Positions 8,772-16,705 of a stretch of 64,000 nucleotides of DNA are shown piece by piece. The position numbers and the translations under genes are program-made. Position 1 is the first letter of the stretch. Each line of letters opens with the position of its first letter. Location of the stretch: assembly GCA_046330395.1 (NCBI GenBank), contig JAXLSS010000001.1, positions 248,001 through 312,000 of the forward strand, read 5' to 3'. The notes below the pieces were generated by a model that saw only the letters and a program-made list of their open reading frames with translations, made no database searches and was not told the DNA's origin. This DNA is from Ga0077560 sp046330395 (GTDB lineage Bacteria; Actinomycetota; Thermoleophilia; Miltoncostaeales; Miltoncostaeaceae).

Positions 8772-8849
8772 CGTCGCCCGCCCGCCCGCGGCTCCCCGGG
8801 TCGGTGACGGCGGGGGCCTGCGGGTCGGCGATGCCGCGGACCCAGTTCG

Positions 8850-8861
8850 TTCGGAACCGAA
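8850..8861. promoter_or_regulatory. Candidate MarR operator upstream of the MarR-efflux operon
   Basis: TTCGGAACCGAA has 5-bp inverted arms (TTCGG/CCGAA) around a two-base centre. It ends about 20 bases before the first candidate start codon of the MarR gene, where it would cover the core promoter. MarR-type repressors commonly bind such dyads upstream of their own operon. The site is short, so the assignment rests on position. Confidence 0.4.
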
Positions 8862-8882
8862 TGTTCTGGTACCGTGTGGTGG

Positions 8883-9347
8883 GTGACCACCGAGCCTCAC
8901 GCCACCGGCGCACCGTCCCGCCAGGAGGCCACCGCCGAGGTGCTCAGCGCCCTGGGTGAGGTGTTCCGATCCCAACGGCGCCTGCGCGGACGGGACGCGC
9001 GCCACGGGGGGCTGACGTTCTCGCAGGGCCGTCTGCTTGCGGGGCTGGCCGAGGAGGACCGACGCCCGGCCAGCCATCTTGCGGCGGATGCCGGCATCGG
9101 GCCGGCAAGCGCGACCGAGATGATCGACGCGCTGGAGGCGCTGGGGCTGGTGACGCGAGAGCGCCACACCGGGGACCGGCGCGTGGTGCTGGTGTGCCTC
9201 ACCTCCGAGGGGCGGCGGGCCGTCCAGGAGCGCAGAGACCAGCTGCGGGCCGTGTTCGAGCGGGCGCTCGCCGACCTGGATCCGGCGGAGCTGGAGGCGG
9301 TGCCGCGGGTGCTGCGGCTGGTCGCGCAGACGCTGGAGGAGCTGTGA
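8883..9347 (+). CDS. MarR-family transcriptional regulator
   Basis: About 155 residues, the usual MarR length. The winged helix is visible: LTFSQGRLLAGLAEED, then PASHLAADAGIGPASATEMI as helix-turn-helix, then DALEALGLVTRERHTGDRR as the wing with the family's D-x-R motif. The C-terminal helix supports dimerisation. MarR proteins normally repress a neighbouring pump and release on binding a phenolic or lipophilic ligand. The stop overlaps the start of the DHA2 pump by four bases (GTGA), so the pump is the obvious target. GTG at 8874 is an alternative start, and neither has a clear ribosome site. Confidence 0.88.
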   Translation: MTTEPHATGAPSRQEATAEVLSALGEVFRSQRRLRGRDARHGGLTFSQGRLLAGLAEEDRRPASHLAADAGIGPASATEMIDALEALGLVTRERHTGDRRVVLVCLTSEGRRAVQERRDQLRAVFERALADLDPAELEAVPRVLRLVAQTLEEL

Positions 9348-10902
9348 CCGACACCGGCACGCCGCAGGGCCCCCGCTTGCCGGTGATCCTGGGCAGCCTC
9401 ATGGTGGTGATGCTGCTGGCCGCGCTGGACCAGACCATCGTGGCGACGGCGCTGCCCACCATCGTCGGTGACCTCGGCGGACTGCAACACCTGTCGTGGG
9501 TGGTGACGGCATACCTGTTGGCCCAGACCGTCGTCACCCCGCTGTACGGCAAGCTGGGCGACCAGTACGGCCGCAAGCCGGTGCTGCAGGCCGCGATCGT
9601 GCTGTTCCTGGTGGGCTCCGCGCTCTGCGGGCTGTCCCAGAACATGTTCCAGCTGATCGTGTTCCGCGCGGTGCAGGGCCTGGGCGGCGGGGGACTGATG
9701 GTGGGGGCCCAGGCGGCCCTGGGCGACGTGGTGCCGCCGCGGCAGCGCGGGCGCTACACCGGCCTGTTCATCGCCATCTTCGGCGCCGCCAGCGTGGCGG
9801 GTCCGCTGCTGGGCGGGTTCATCACCTCGCACCTGTCGTGGCAGTGGATCTTCTACATCAACCTGCCCCTGGGACTGGCCGCCTTCATGGTGCTGGCCGT
9901 GGCCTTCCCGCGCATCGCCCCCAGCGGCCACCCGGCCATCGACTACATCGGCTCTGCGCTGCTGGCCATCGGCCTCACCATGGTGGTGCTGGTGACGACG
10001 CTGGGCGGCACGAGCTTCGCGTGGACCTCGGCGGAGGCGCTGCTGCTGGGTGGGTGAGCCTGGCGACCCTGGCCGCGTTCTTCCTGGTGGAGACGCCGGG
10101 TGCGCCGAACCGGTGCTGCGCATGGCTGTGGCGCAGCCGCACGTTCCGGGTGACCAGCGCGGTGGGGTTCATCATCGGCTTCGCCCTGTTCGGCGCGGTC
10201 ACGTTCCTGCCGCTGTTCCAGCAGGTGGTGCGCGGCCAGAGCCCCACGGCCTCCGGGTTGCAGCTGCTACCGCTGATGGGCGGGCTGATGGTGTCGTCGG
10301 TGGTCTCGGGTCGCCTCATCGCCCGCACCGGGCGGTACCGCCGCTACCCCATCGCGGGCACCGCCATCGCCACCGGGGGCCTGTTCCTGCTGTCGCTGAT
10401 GGGCTCCGGCACCTCGGACCTGCTGGCCGGCCTCTACATGGTGGTGCTGGGCCTCGGTCTGGGGATGGTGATGCAGGTGCTCATCCTGGCCGTCCAGAAC
10501 GACGCGGCGTACGAGGATCTGGGCGCGGCCACGGCGGGGGCCACGCTGTTCCGCTCGATCGGCGGTTCACTCGGCACGGCCGTGCTGGGGGCCGTGTTCA
10601 CCAACCGGCTCACCGCCGAGCTGGCGGACCGGCTCCCGCACACCGCCGGTGGCCTGGCGGGGTCGGGGGAGGTGAACCCCGGCGCGGTCGGGCGGCTGCC
10701 CCAGGCGGTGCGGGTGGCGTACATCGACAGCTTCACCCACGCCCTTGGCGTGGTGTTCACCGTTTCCGCCGCGGTCGCCCTGCTGGCGTTCGCTCTGACG
10801 TGGCTCATCGGGGAGGTGCCGCTGCGCACCACCCTGCGCGATCCCGCGCCGTCGGCGCCGGAGCCCACGGCGGAGGTGGAGGAGCCGCAGGCCGCGCGCT
10901 GA
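9344..10902 (+). CDS. DHA2-family drug efflux transporter (EmrB/QacA type), frame disrupted
   Basis: This is a 14-helix MFS proton antiporter. Family motifs are clear: ALDQTIVATALPTIVGDL (motif D1), GKLGDQYGRKPVL (motif A) and VQGLGGGGLMVGAQA. The GTG start overlaps the MarR stop. The first frame ends at 10057 inside a helix (TSAEALLLGG-stop) and the next frame continues it (WVSLATLAAFFLVE). A base is missing in the GG run at about 10050. A second break lies at about 10100, where EPVLR appears in the third frame, and a third at about 10125, before LWRSRTFRV. The rest, with helices and the ending PTAEVEEPQAAR, is intact. The total span of about 520 codons equals the family length, which favours indel errors over decay. 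Likely repressed by the MarR protein just upstream. Confidence 0.85.
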
Positions 10903-10905
10903 TGC

Positions 10906-11397
10906 TCACGCCCCGGACGCCTGGCGGGCCAGCCAGTCGCGGACGGCGTCCGTCAGCTCGACCTCGTAAGGGACGCGCCGCAGCTCCTGCTCGCCGACGT
11001 CGAGGCCGCGCGCGCAGGCCAGCGACGCCAACCAGGCCCATGGGTGCTGCTCCGGAGGGTCGTCGTCGTCGGGAAGCACACAGGTGAGCACGTCCCGGAC
11101 CAGCGCGTCCGCGGGGTACGGGTGGCATAGCTCACCCTGGGCGCCCGCGCCGGCGGGGCCCCAGCCGATCGTGAAGCCGCGCTCCTGGTGCAGCACCACG
11201 CGCCGTCCGTCGTGCAGGACCGCCACCTCGCTCACGCCGAAATCCTGCGCTCGCGCTCCCGCGGGGCGGGGCGTCCGCAGGTCGCAGACGGCGACAAGGC
11301 CCACGATGCGGCCGGGCTCGACGCGGGGAAGGTCAGGGCGCTCCCCGCCGCCCGCTCCGGGAAAGGGTTGCCACCCCTGACCGGTCACTCCGCTCAT
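10906..11397 (-). CDS. Hypothetical protein, 163 aa
   Basis: ATG with GGAGGA about nine bases upstream. The protein is soluble, with no signal peptide and no recognised domain. Features that suggest a real gene are a mixed composition, an aromatic strand region (VLHQERGFTIGWGP), an acidic patch (VLPDDDDPP) and a Trp-rich helix (EQHPWAWLASLA). It converges on the DHA2 pump with only three bases between stops. A sigma-factor-like fragment lies immediately upstream on the same strand, so it may once have been the second gene of an operon. Confidence 0.6.
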   Translation of the reverse strand: MSGVTGQGWQPFPGAGGGERPDLPRVEPGRIVGLVAVCDLRTPRPAGARAQDFGVSEVAVLHDGRRVVLHQERGFTIGWGPAGAGAQGELCHPYPADALVRDVLTCVLPDDDDPPEQHPWAWLASLACARGLDVGEQELRRVPYEVELTDAVRDWLARQASGA

Positions 11398-11419
11398 GAC
11401 TCGGGCTCCTCCGCTCGCG

Positions 11420-11566
11420 TCACCGCCGATGGAGTCGCGTTCCTACCACGTCGGCAAAGCGGTTGTCGCGCAGGCTGTTGCGGGCCCTGTTCAGCACGAT
11501 GCGTCGCAGCCACACCAGGAACGGCGCGAGCAGCGATCGCAGTCGGCACCCGGGCAGCAAGCGGTT
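11420..11566 (-). pseudogene. Remnant resembling region 2 of an ECF sigma factor
   Basis: Read on the minus strand, these 49 codons end in a stop at 11420-11422 and include FLVWLRRIVLNRARNSLRD. This resembles the sigma region 2.4 helix of ECF factors (F-x-x-WL-x-RIV-x-NRARN). The rest of region 2 and all of region 4 are missing, and no start codon is evident. It looks like a truncated gene end. The match is short, so the identification is tentative. Confidence 0.35.
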
Positions 11567-11574
11567 CACCCACC

Positions 11575-11751
11575 CCGCGCCTCTACGGCATCGTCCCCGA
11601 CGCCATCACCGGGGCGCGCCTGCCCGACGGCACCCCGGTCCCCATCACCAACAACGTCCTCTCCGTGCCGGCCACCACATCGATCATCCTGAGCGGGCCC
11701 GGTCGCACGTGGCGCGTGCGCGTGGGGAACGTGCCCACCAAGGGTCCGTAG
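11575..11751 (+). pseudogene. C-terminal fragment of an exported protein
   Basis: The last 58 codons of an open frame read LYGIVPDAITGARLPDGTPV, then a strand-rich tail ending RVGNVPTKGP. Tails with the pattern YG-x-VPD followed by an x-x-N-N-V segment recur at the end of actinobacterial exported proteins. The sequence upstream is unrelated in composition and has no sensible start. It abuts the sigma-like fragment on the other strand, so 11398-11760 looks like a junction of gene pieces. Beyond these two fragments I see nothing functional in this 360-base interval. Confidence 0.35.
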
Positions 11752-11760
11752 GATCCCGGC

Positions 11761-11994
11761 TTGGTGGACCACCCCGACGACTCTCCGATGCGCATGGACG
11801 TCCCGGCCGAAGCGCACAGCGCCGTGGGAGCCACGCTGACGGACTACGAGCGGCGCCTGGGCGCCGACGGATACACGGTGCGGGTGATCCGGCGAGATGG
11901 CGGCTGGCTGGCGGTGACGCGGGATTTCCGGCCGACCCGCGTCAACGTCGCGGTGGAGGGGGAGTCCGTCGTGTCGTTCGAATGGATGGGTTGA
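11761..11994 (+). CDS. Small protein similar to I78-type peptidase inhibitors
   Basis: A 77-codon frame from a TTG start (an ATG at 11788 is an alternative). The second half reads RVIRRDGGWLAVTRDFRP then TRVNVAVEGESVV. The I78 inhibitor fold typically shows R-x-V-x-x-x-D-x-x-T-x-D-[YF]-R-x-x-R-x-N-x-x-V, and this sequence follows that order closely. There is no signal peptide, while many I78 proteins are exported, so an upstream part may be lost. It could have been joined to the exported-protein fragment that ends ten bases before it. Function is inferred from this motif only. Confidence 0.45.
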   Translation: MVDHPDDSPMRMDVPAEAHSAVGATLTDYERRLGADGYTVRVIRRDGGWLAVTRDFRPTRVNVAVEGESVVSFEWMG

Positions 11995-12051
11995 CCCGGG
12001 GAGGGGAGACGAGCCACCGCGCCCACGCCGGTGCCGGTCCAGAGGGAACAC

Positions 12052-12893
12052 TCAAGAGATTCGGTCGATGATCGCCTGTACCCGACCGGTTGCGACGTGC
12101 ACATCGGACGGCTCAAAGCCCGAGTCGGTGGCGAGTCGGCGGTAACCGTCCGACCAACCGGGGCGCACCGAGACGCGCGGCGGCCAGCCATGTCCTGCGC
12201 GGGTATCGAACACCCGGATACAGGACTGCTGGAGGATCGCATCCGGAAGCGCGCCGAGGCCGTCGAGCAGGATGATGTCGATGAGGTCGCGGTAGCGGCC
12301 GTTCCCCGCCAGTGGATCTGTGACCGCATGGATCTTCTGGGCGATCTGATCCTGGATGGACAGGCAGGGCACGCTCGCCAGGCCGACGTCGACCCCGAGC
12401 GTCGGAGCGATGTCGAGGGGCTGGACCGCGTCCCAGGCGTTCTCGTCGGGATCGGCTGCCGAGATCTCAGCCGGACTTTTGCGAACGACTGTCCACGGTA
12501 GATCACGCGGACGTCGAACCGGATGGCGCGGGTGGGGCCGATCGGTTCCTGGCCCAGGATCCGAAACGAGATCGCCCCGTCGAGCAGCGGCTCAGCGAGC
12601 GCCGCGTCGAGGTAGGCCTCGATGGCGTCCGGTGAGGCGTCTCGAAGCACGGCGTCGATGTCTTTGGTCGCTCGCGCCGCGGTGTGCAGGCGCAGCTCCA
12701 TCGCGACTCCGCCCTTAATGAGGATCCGGGGATGCTCAGGTGGGTCGTGACGGCTGAATGCGGCGATGCAGAACTCAAAGGCGAGGGCACGACGGACCCG
12801 GTCCGGGGCGATGTCCTCCTGCGCTGCGTAGTGGTCGATCCACTTGGCGAGGACGTTTGTGTTCGGCGGCGGCTTCGCGGGTGGGAAGCGCAT
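12052..12893 (-). CDS. abiEii: AbiEii-type nucleotidyltransferase toxin, one frameshift
   Basis: The N-terminal half reads ILIKGGVAMELRLHTAARAT then KDIDAVL, the nucleotidyltransferase signature of the AbiEii/AbiGii toxin family (GG-x-A...R-x-T-x-D-[IL]-D). The frame breaks at about 12470, where FAKVRL should continue with EISAADPDENAWDAVQPLD in the next frame. One missing G restores the join. The second half contains SIQDQIAQKIHAVTDPLAGN then GRYRDLIDIILL, the K-x-H-A...R-x-x-D-[LI]-x-D-I helix common to this family. AbiEii acts as a toxin that blocks growth on phage infection, and the preceding gene is the cognate antitoxin. At about 280 codons the repaired length is normal. Base composition is visibly less GC-rich than the flanks. 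Confidence 0.8.
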
Positions 12894-12898
12894 CGACC

Positions 12899-13471
12899 TC
12901 AGGCCTGGGCCCGAGCGTGGAGGGCGGCGAAGAGCCGTTCCTCATCGCGAGGACGCAGTTCACCGCGGTTTCGCAGCGTCGTGATCGCCTGGCGCAGCAG
13001 GTCGTCGCGCACACCGGACTCGACCCCATCGAGGATCGCGCGGACGGGCGTCACGATCGGCAGCCCGCGCAGGTCCGCCACCTCCCGGAGGTCGATGTCC
13101 CTGCGGTGGAGGCGGAGGAGCGGTGGGACCTCGCGGCTGTGGGGCCGGTGAGCGGACGGCACCGTCACGTCGATGCGATTCGGATTCACATCGCAGAGAT
13201 CATGGAGATCCAAGGCGGTCTCGTGGCTGATGACGCCGCGAACGCCTCGCGGCCAGAGCGCCGCCTCCATGTACTGACCCAGACCGGTGCCGGGATCGAG
13301 GTCCGTGAGGCGGTACACGCCCTGAGAGGCGCGTCGAAGGACACCTCGGGCCGCCATTTGACGGAGACGGACCGTGTCAACACCGAGGCCCTTCGCGTCC
13401 TCGGCGGTGACCACCCCATGCTGGGTGACCGCGAGGCCGATGACGTCTCGCTGTGGTGTACCCCGCGCCAT
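12899..13471 (-). CDS. abiEi: AbiEi-type antitoxin/transcriptional repressor
   Basis: A 190-residue protein beginning MARGTPQRDVIGLAVTQHG. The N-terminal ~60 residues form a winged helix (VVTAEDAKGLGVDTVRLRQM, then GVLRRASQGVYRL), the DNA-binding part of AbiEi antitoxins. The middle (ISHETALDLHDL, then LRLHRRDIDLREV) and the end (VTPVRAILDGVESGV) match the C-terminal domain of the family. AbiEi neutralises AbiEii without a lasting complex (type IV) and represses its own promoter. Five bases separate it from the toxin gene. An inverted repeat spans the start codon, and no ribosome site is visible, so a leaderless mRNA is likely. Confidence 0.82.
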   Translation of the reverse strand: MARGTPQRDVIGLAVTQHGVVTAEDAKGLGVDTVRLRQMAARGVLRRASQGVYRLTDLDPGTGLGQYMEAALWPRGVRGVISHETALDLHDLCDVNPNRIDVTVPSAHRPHSREVPPLLRLHRRDIDLREVADLRGLPIVTPVRAILDGVESGVRDDLLRQAITTLRNRGELRPRDEERLFAALHARAQA

Positions 13472-13506
13472 GCCTAAAGCGTATCATTAAGATACGTATT
13501 AGGCAT
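13470..13506 (-). promoter_or_regulatory. Inverted-repeat operator and core promoter of the AbiE operon
   Basis: Outer arms ATGCCTAA (13470-13477) and TTAGGCAT (13499-13506) are perfectly complementary. Inner arms CGTATC (13480-13485) and GATACG (13491-13496) are too, around ATTAA. The repeat includes the abiEi start codon. On the minus strand a TACGCT box ends six bases before the ATG, fitting a -10 element for leaderless transcription, so bound antitoxin would occlude it. AAGCGTATC recurs at 13531-13539, a possible second half-site. Confidence 0.65.
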
Positions 13507-13590
13507 CTTCTCAGCGCCGCACTCCGCCCGAAGCGTATCTCGTGCGTACCTTACGGTCGGCGCGACGCGATTGGTGTCCCGATCCGACAG

Positions 13591-13614
13591 AAAAACCCGC
13601 CTGAGCGGGGTTTT
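13591..13614 (-). terminator. Intrinsic terminator after tRNA-Thr
   Basis: AAAAACCCGC-CTGA-GCGGGGTTTT forms a GC stem flanked by A and T runs, so on the minus strand it ends in a T-tract. It begins six bases beyond the tRNA 3' end and separates the tRNA from the AbiE promoter. The A/T flanks would let it work in both directions. Confidence 0.8.
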
Positions 13615-13619
13615 CGTGA

Positions 13620-13692
13620 AGCCGACGCGGGGACTTGAACCCCGGACCCCATCATTACGAGTGATGTGCTCTACCAGCTGAGCTACGTCGGC
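13620..13692 (-). tRNA. tRNA-Thr (anticodon CGT)
   Basis: The minus-strand sequence folds as a full cloverleaf. The acceptor stem is GCCGACG/CGTCGGC, the D arm is GCTCAGCTGGTAGAGC, the anticodon stem is CATCA/TGATG with loop CTCGTAA (anticodon CGT, reading ACG), and the T arm is CGGGG-TTCAAGT-CCCCG. The discriminator base is T and CCA is not encoded. The AbiE cassette lies just downstream in the same orientation, a typical position for acquired genes, but I could not find a repeat of the tRNA 3' end marking an insertion boundary. Confidence 0.95.
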
Positions 13693-13718
13693 GATCCGCC
13701 GGATGCCCGGCGGCGCAC

Positions 13719-13746
13719 ACTTTAGCCCAGCTTGGACCTCCGTCGA
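13719..13746 (-). promoter_or_regulatory. Likely promoter of tRNA-Thr
   Basis: On the minus strand a TCGACG box (-35) is followed after 16 bases by TAAAGT (-10), about 26 bases before the tRNA 5' end. Both boxes are close to the housekeeping consensus and the distance suits a short precursor leader. Confidence 0.45.
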
Positions 13747-13850
13747 GGCCGAAGGGGCGAAAACCCCCACGGTGGGGGGTTTGCCGCGCATCCCGCCGCG
13801 GCCATAGGCTCCACCGAACCCACGATCGCCCACCTGAAGGAGCCGCCTGC

Positions 13851-15338
13851 ATGCGTCGCACGCCGTTGCTGGTCACCGCCACCGCCCTCGCCCTGCTGGG
13901 CGCGGGGGCCGGGGTGGCCGCCGCCGCCACACCGCTGAACCTCGGAGCGGGGGATCAGCCCCGCGTGTTCGTGGACCGCCAGGGCATCACGCACGTCACC
14001 TACGACGTCACCACCAACAACCAGACGCACACGATGTACCGGCGGGCGCTGCCGGGGAGCCTCACCTTCAGCGCCGCGGTGGAGATCCCGTTCGGGACGG
14101 GCGAGGACTTCAACAACCCGTACGTGGTGCAGGACCCCACCGGCAACCGCCTGGTGATGGTGACCGAGCGCTGCTGCACCACGGGCGTGCCGGAGCTGTG
14201 GGCATCGACCAGCACCGACGGGGGCGTCACGTGGACCGCCGCGGTGGGCATCGCCGAGGAGTCCGTCTCCGGAAACGCCCCGGAGGGGCGGTTCAACACG
14301 GTGGCCGACGGCCCGGCCGGGCTGTACCTCATCGACGGCAACCCCAGCATGCGGCTGGCAACGGTGCCGCCGGCGCTGACGCCCGAGTTCCTGAAGAAGG
14401 ACCTGGTGGACATCAGCCCCGACCCCTACAACGGACAGGTGGTGCTGGACGCCGCGGGGGCACCGGTATTCGGCCACTCCACGCTGGCCGACGCATACGC
14501 CCGCTTCGGGGTGTCCGGCGCCGACATCCCGCTGTTCCACAGCAGCACCGGCCCGGGCTTCACCCTGGCCAGCGGGGCCGGCGGCATCCTGGCGGTGAGC
14601 ACGGTGGGCGACCCCTCGCTCAACGTCACGCTGCACGCGCGCCTCATCGCGGGCGGCGTGCCCGGTGCCGACCAGCTGATCTCCGAGTCGGGGGATAAGA
14701 ACGTCGGGGTGCCGTACGCGACCGCGGACGCCAGCGGCAGATACCACGTGGTGTGGCGCGGCGCGTCGAGTTCGCTGATGTACCGGTCGTCGACGACGGG
14801 CACCAGCTGGGGCGCCGTGCAGACCCTGGTGAAGCCGGGCGGCAGCCTCTACTACCCGGTGGTCTCCGCCGGGGCCGACGCCAACGGCTGGGTCGTGTAC
14901 CAGGACGGTCTGGGCGCGTCGTCCCACGTCCGCGCCGTGCCGATCGGCCCGTGGGTGGACCCCGCCGTGCCGGACACCACCGGCATCACCAACCCGGTGG
15001 TGCGGCGCTCGGGCGGCCACATCTTCGTCACGCCCAAGACCCCGAGCCTCACCGACCTGAAGAAGACCAAGTGCGTGAACGTGCGGGTGCAGACCACCAA
15101 GCCCGCAACCATCCGCGTGGCCATCTTCAGCGGTCGCAAGAGCATCCGGATCTTCGGGTCCCAGTTCGTGCGGTTCAAGGAGCCGGGCAAGCGCCTGGTG
15201 TGCATCCGGGTGCCGCTGCGCGCCCACACGTTCGATGTGCGCCAGCCGTTCCGGTTCGCGTTCGCGGTGAAGGACGCCGCCGCGCCGAAGAAGAAGCCGG
15301 CGGTGCTCACCACCACCGCCTTCACCACCTTCGGGTAA
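13851..15338 (+). CDS. Exported sialidase-like beta-propeller protein
   Basis: ATG with AAGGAG eight bases upstream, then a signal peptide (MRRTPLLVTATALALLGAGA, cleavage near AAA-A). The mature 470 residues contain repeated strand motifs, including an Asp-box-like STDGGVTWTAAVG and a later RSSTTGTSWGAVQTL, typical of BNR/sialidase six-blade propellers. A vicinal Cys pair (ERCCTTGVPELW) lies near residue 108. The catalytic Arg triad and Tyr/Glu pair of true sialidases are not evident, so a binding or structural role outside the cell is more likely than hydrolysis. The C-terminal ~110 residues are Lys-rich and Arg-rich (KNTKCVNVRV-like strands), possibly a separate beta-sandwich. Followed by a related exported protein in the same direction. 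Confidence 0.78.
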   Translation: MRRTPLLVTATALALLGAGAGVAAAATPLNLGAGDQPRVFVDRQGITHVTYDVTTNNQTHTMYRRALPGSLTFSAAVEIPFGTGEDFNNPYVVQDPTGNRLVMVTERCCTTGVPELWASTSTDGGVTWTAAVGIAEESVSGNAPEGRFNTVADGPAGLYLIDGNPSMRLATVPPALTPEFLKKDLVDISPDPYNGQVVLDAAGAPVFGHSTLADAYARFGVSGADIPLFHSSTGPGFTLASGAGGILAVSTVGDPSLNVTLHARLIAGGVPGADQLISESGDKNVGVPYATADASGRYHVVWRGASSSLMYRSSTTGTSWGAVQTLVKPGGSLYYPVVSAGADANGWVVYQDGLGASSHVRAVPIGPWVDPAVPDTTGITNPVVRRSGGHIFVTPKTPSLTDLKKTKCVNVRVQTTKPATIRVAIFSGRKSIRIFGSQFVRFKEPGKRLVCIRVPLRAHTFDVRQPFRFAFAVKDAAAPKKKPAVLTTTAFTTFG

Positions 15339-15404
15339 GCATCCCGTGAGCACGTGCGCCGGCGGGTGGACACGCCCGGCGCACGGTGCCACCCTTCCCG
15401 CAGG

Positions 15405-16694
15405 ATGCGGTGCCGCGTCATCCCCACTCTGGCCGCAGGCACGGTCGCACTGATGCTCGCCCCCGCCGCGGGGGCGGCGGTGCGGCCCGGCTGGACGCTG
15501 CCGCACTCCGTGGCGCCGGCGGGTGCCGCGTACAGCGAGGTGACCATGGCCACCTCCCGCAACGCCGACCTGGTGATGGGGTGGCTGCGCGAGCCCACCT
15601 GCTGCACGGGCACCGGGCGGCTGGTGGTGCGCACCCGCCGCGGCCTGAAGGGGGGCCTCAGCGCGCCGGCGACCCTAGCGCAGGACGGTGCCTCGCACCC
15701 CGCCGTGGCCGTCACCACCCTGGGGGTGCCGCTGGTTGCGTGGGTGGCGGACGGCGCCGTGCACGCCGCCGCCCGTGGCCGCTCCTGGCAGTCCTGGACG
15801 GTGGCGCCCACCACCGGCACGGTGGTGACCCTGCGCGCGGCCATGTCACCCACGGGCCTGATGAGCGTGGTGTGGGTGCAGCAGGACGGTGCGGGTCCCG
15901 CCACCGTGCGCAGCGCGTCCGCCACCTTCCGGGGCGCCGCAACCGAGCCCTGGAACGTGGACCCGGCGCTGTCCACGCCCAACGGCCCCGTCAGCATCGG
16001 CGTGGGTGCCGGCGGCCGGGGCGTGGCCGTGTGGCCGGGCACGGACGGCAGCGTGATGTCCAGCGTGCACGACCCCGGGGGCGCCTGGACCACCGCGGCC
16101 GCCATCGCGCCGGCCGGCGCGGCGGTGCCCTCCGCCACCGTGCGCGTGGCCGTGGCCCCCATGGGCCAGGCGGTGGCCGCCTGGTTCGCCAACGGGGCGC
16201 AGACCGTGCAGGCCGCCATGCTGCCGGCGGACACAGGGGCGCGCTGGGACACCCCCGCCACGCTCACCGACGCGGCACCGGGGCTGTTCACCAACCTGGC
16301 CGTCAGCATCGACAACGGTGCCGTGGTGAGCTGGACCGGCCAGTGCCAGGGCAACCTGCAGGCGGTGGGCGCCATGTACCGCGGTGGCGGGGCGGCGTGG
16401 AGCCACGTGCCCAGCCCGGCGTTCATGGACTGCAGCAAGGACAGGAACGTCATCGCGGGTGCCGGGGTGGTGCGCGGCCCGCGGATCACGCTGCTGTCGC
16501 AGGTGGACATGACCGGCACCGACACGGGCGGCGTGGCCGTGCTGGCCACCCTGGGCGGCGCCTGGCACCGGGGCGCGCTGCCCGGGCCGCAGAGCGTGGC
16601 CGCGGTGAGCGCGTCGGGGCGGGTCGCGACCTGGCTGTGGACCATGCCGGAGCGGCGCACCGCCCTCCAGTGGCGGGAGTACATCGCACCTTAG
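15405..16694 (+). CDS. Exported beta-propeller-like protein, second of a tandem pair
   Basis: The start at 15405 gives a signal peptide (MRCRVIPTLAAGTVALMLAP, cleavage near AGA-A); an earlier in-frame ATG would add Arg-rich residues before it. The 430-residue product is made of repeated short strands with Trp-rich turns (VAWVADGAVHAAARG, SVVWVQQDG, VAVWPGTDGSVMS, AVVSWTGQCQGN), as in a propeller. It shares with the preceding gene product a vicinal Cys motif early in the chain (CCTGTGRLVV compared with CCTTG) and a similar blade layout. The two are probably diverged duplicates in one operon. No catalytic residues or known domain can be named. Confidence 0.72.
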   Translation: MRCRVIPTLAAGTVALMLAPAAGAAVRPGWTLPHSVAPAGAAYSEVTMATSRNADLVMGWLREPTCCTGTGRLVVRTRRGLKGGLSAPATLAQDGASHPAVAVTTLGVPLVAWVADGAVHAAARGRSWQSWTVAPTTGTVVTLRAAMSPTGLMSVVWVQQDGAGPATVRSASATFRGAATEPWNVDPALSTPNGPVSIGVGAGGRGVAVWPGTDGSVMSSVHDPGGAWTTAAAIAPAGAAVPSATVRVAVAPMGQAVAAWFANGAQTVQAAMLPADTGARWDTPATLTDAAPGLFTNLAVSIDNGAVVSWTGQCQGNLQAVGAMYRGGGAAWSHVPSPAFMDCSKDRNVIAGAGVVRGPRITLLSQVDMTGTDTGGVAVLATLGGAWHRGALPGPQSVAAVSASGRVATWLWTMPERRTALQWREYIAP

Positions 16695-16705
16695 CCCCCG
16701 CGGGG

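Noticed and set aside
9344..10902. Programmed ribosomal frameshifting as the cause of the breaks
   Set aside because: The breaks lack slippery heptamers or recurrent downstream structures, occur in unrelated genes and include both missing and extra bases. Read error fits better.
11398..13692. Integrative element with attachment sites at tRNA-Thr
   Set aside because: I found no integrase and no repeat of the tRNA 3' end, so only an accessory patch can be claimed.
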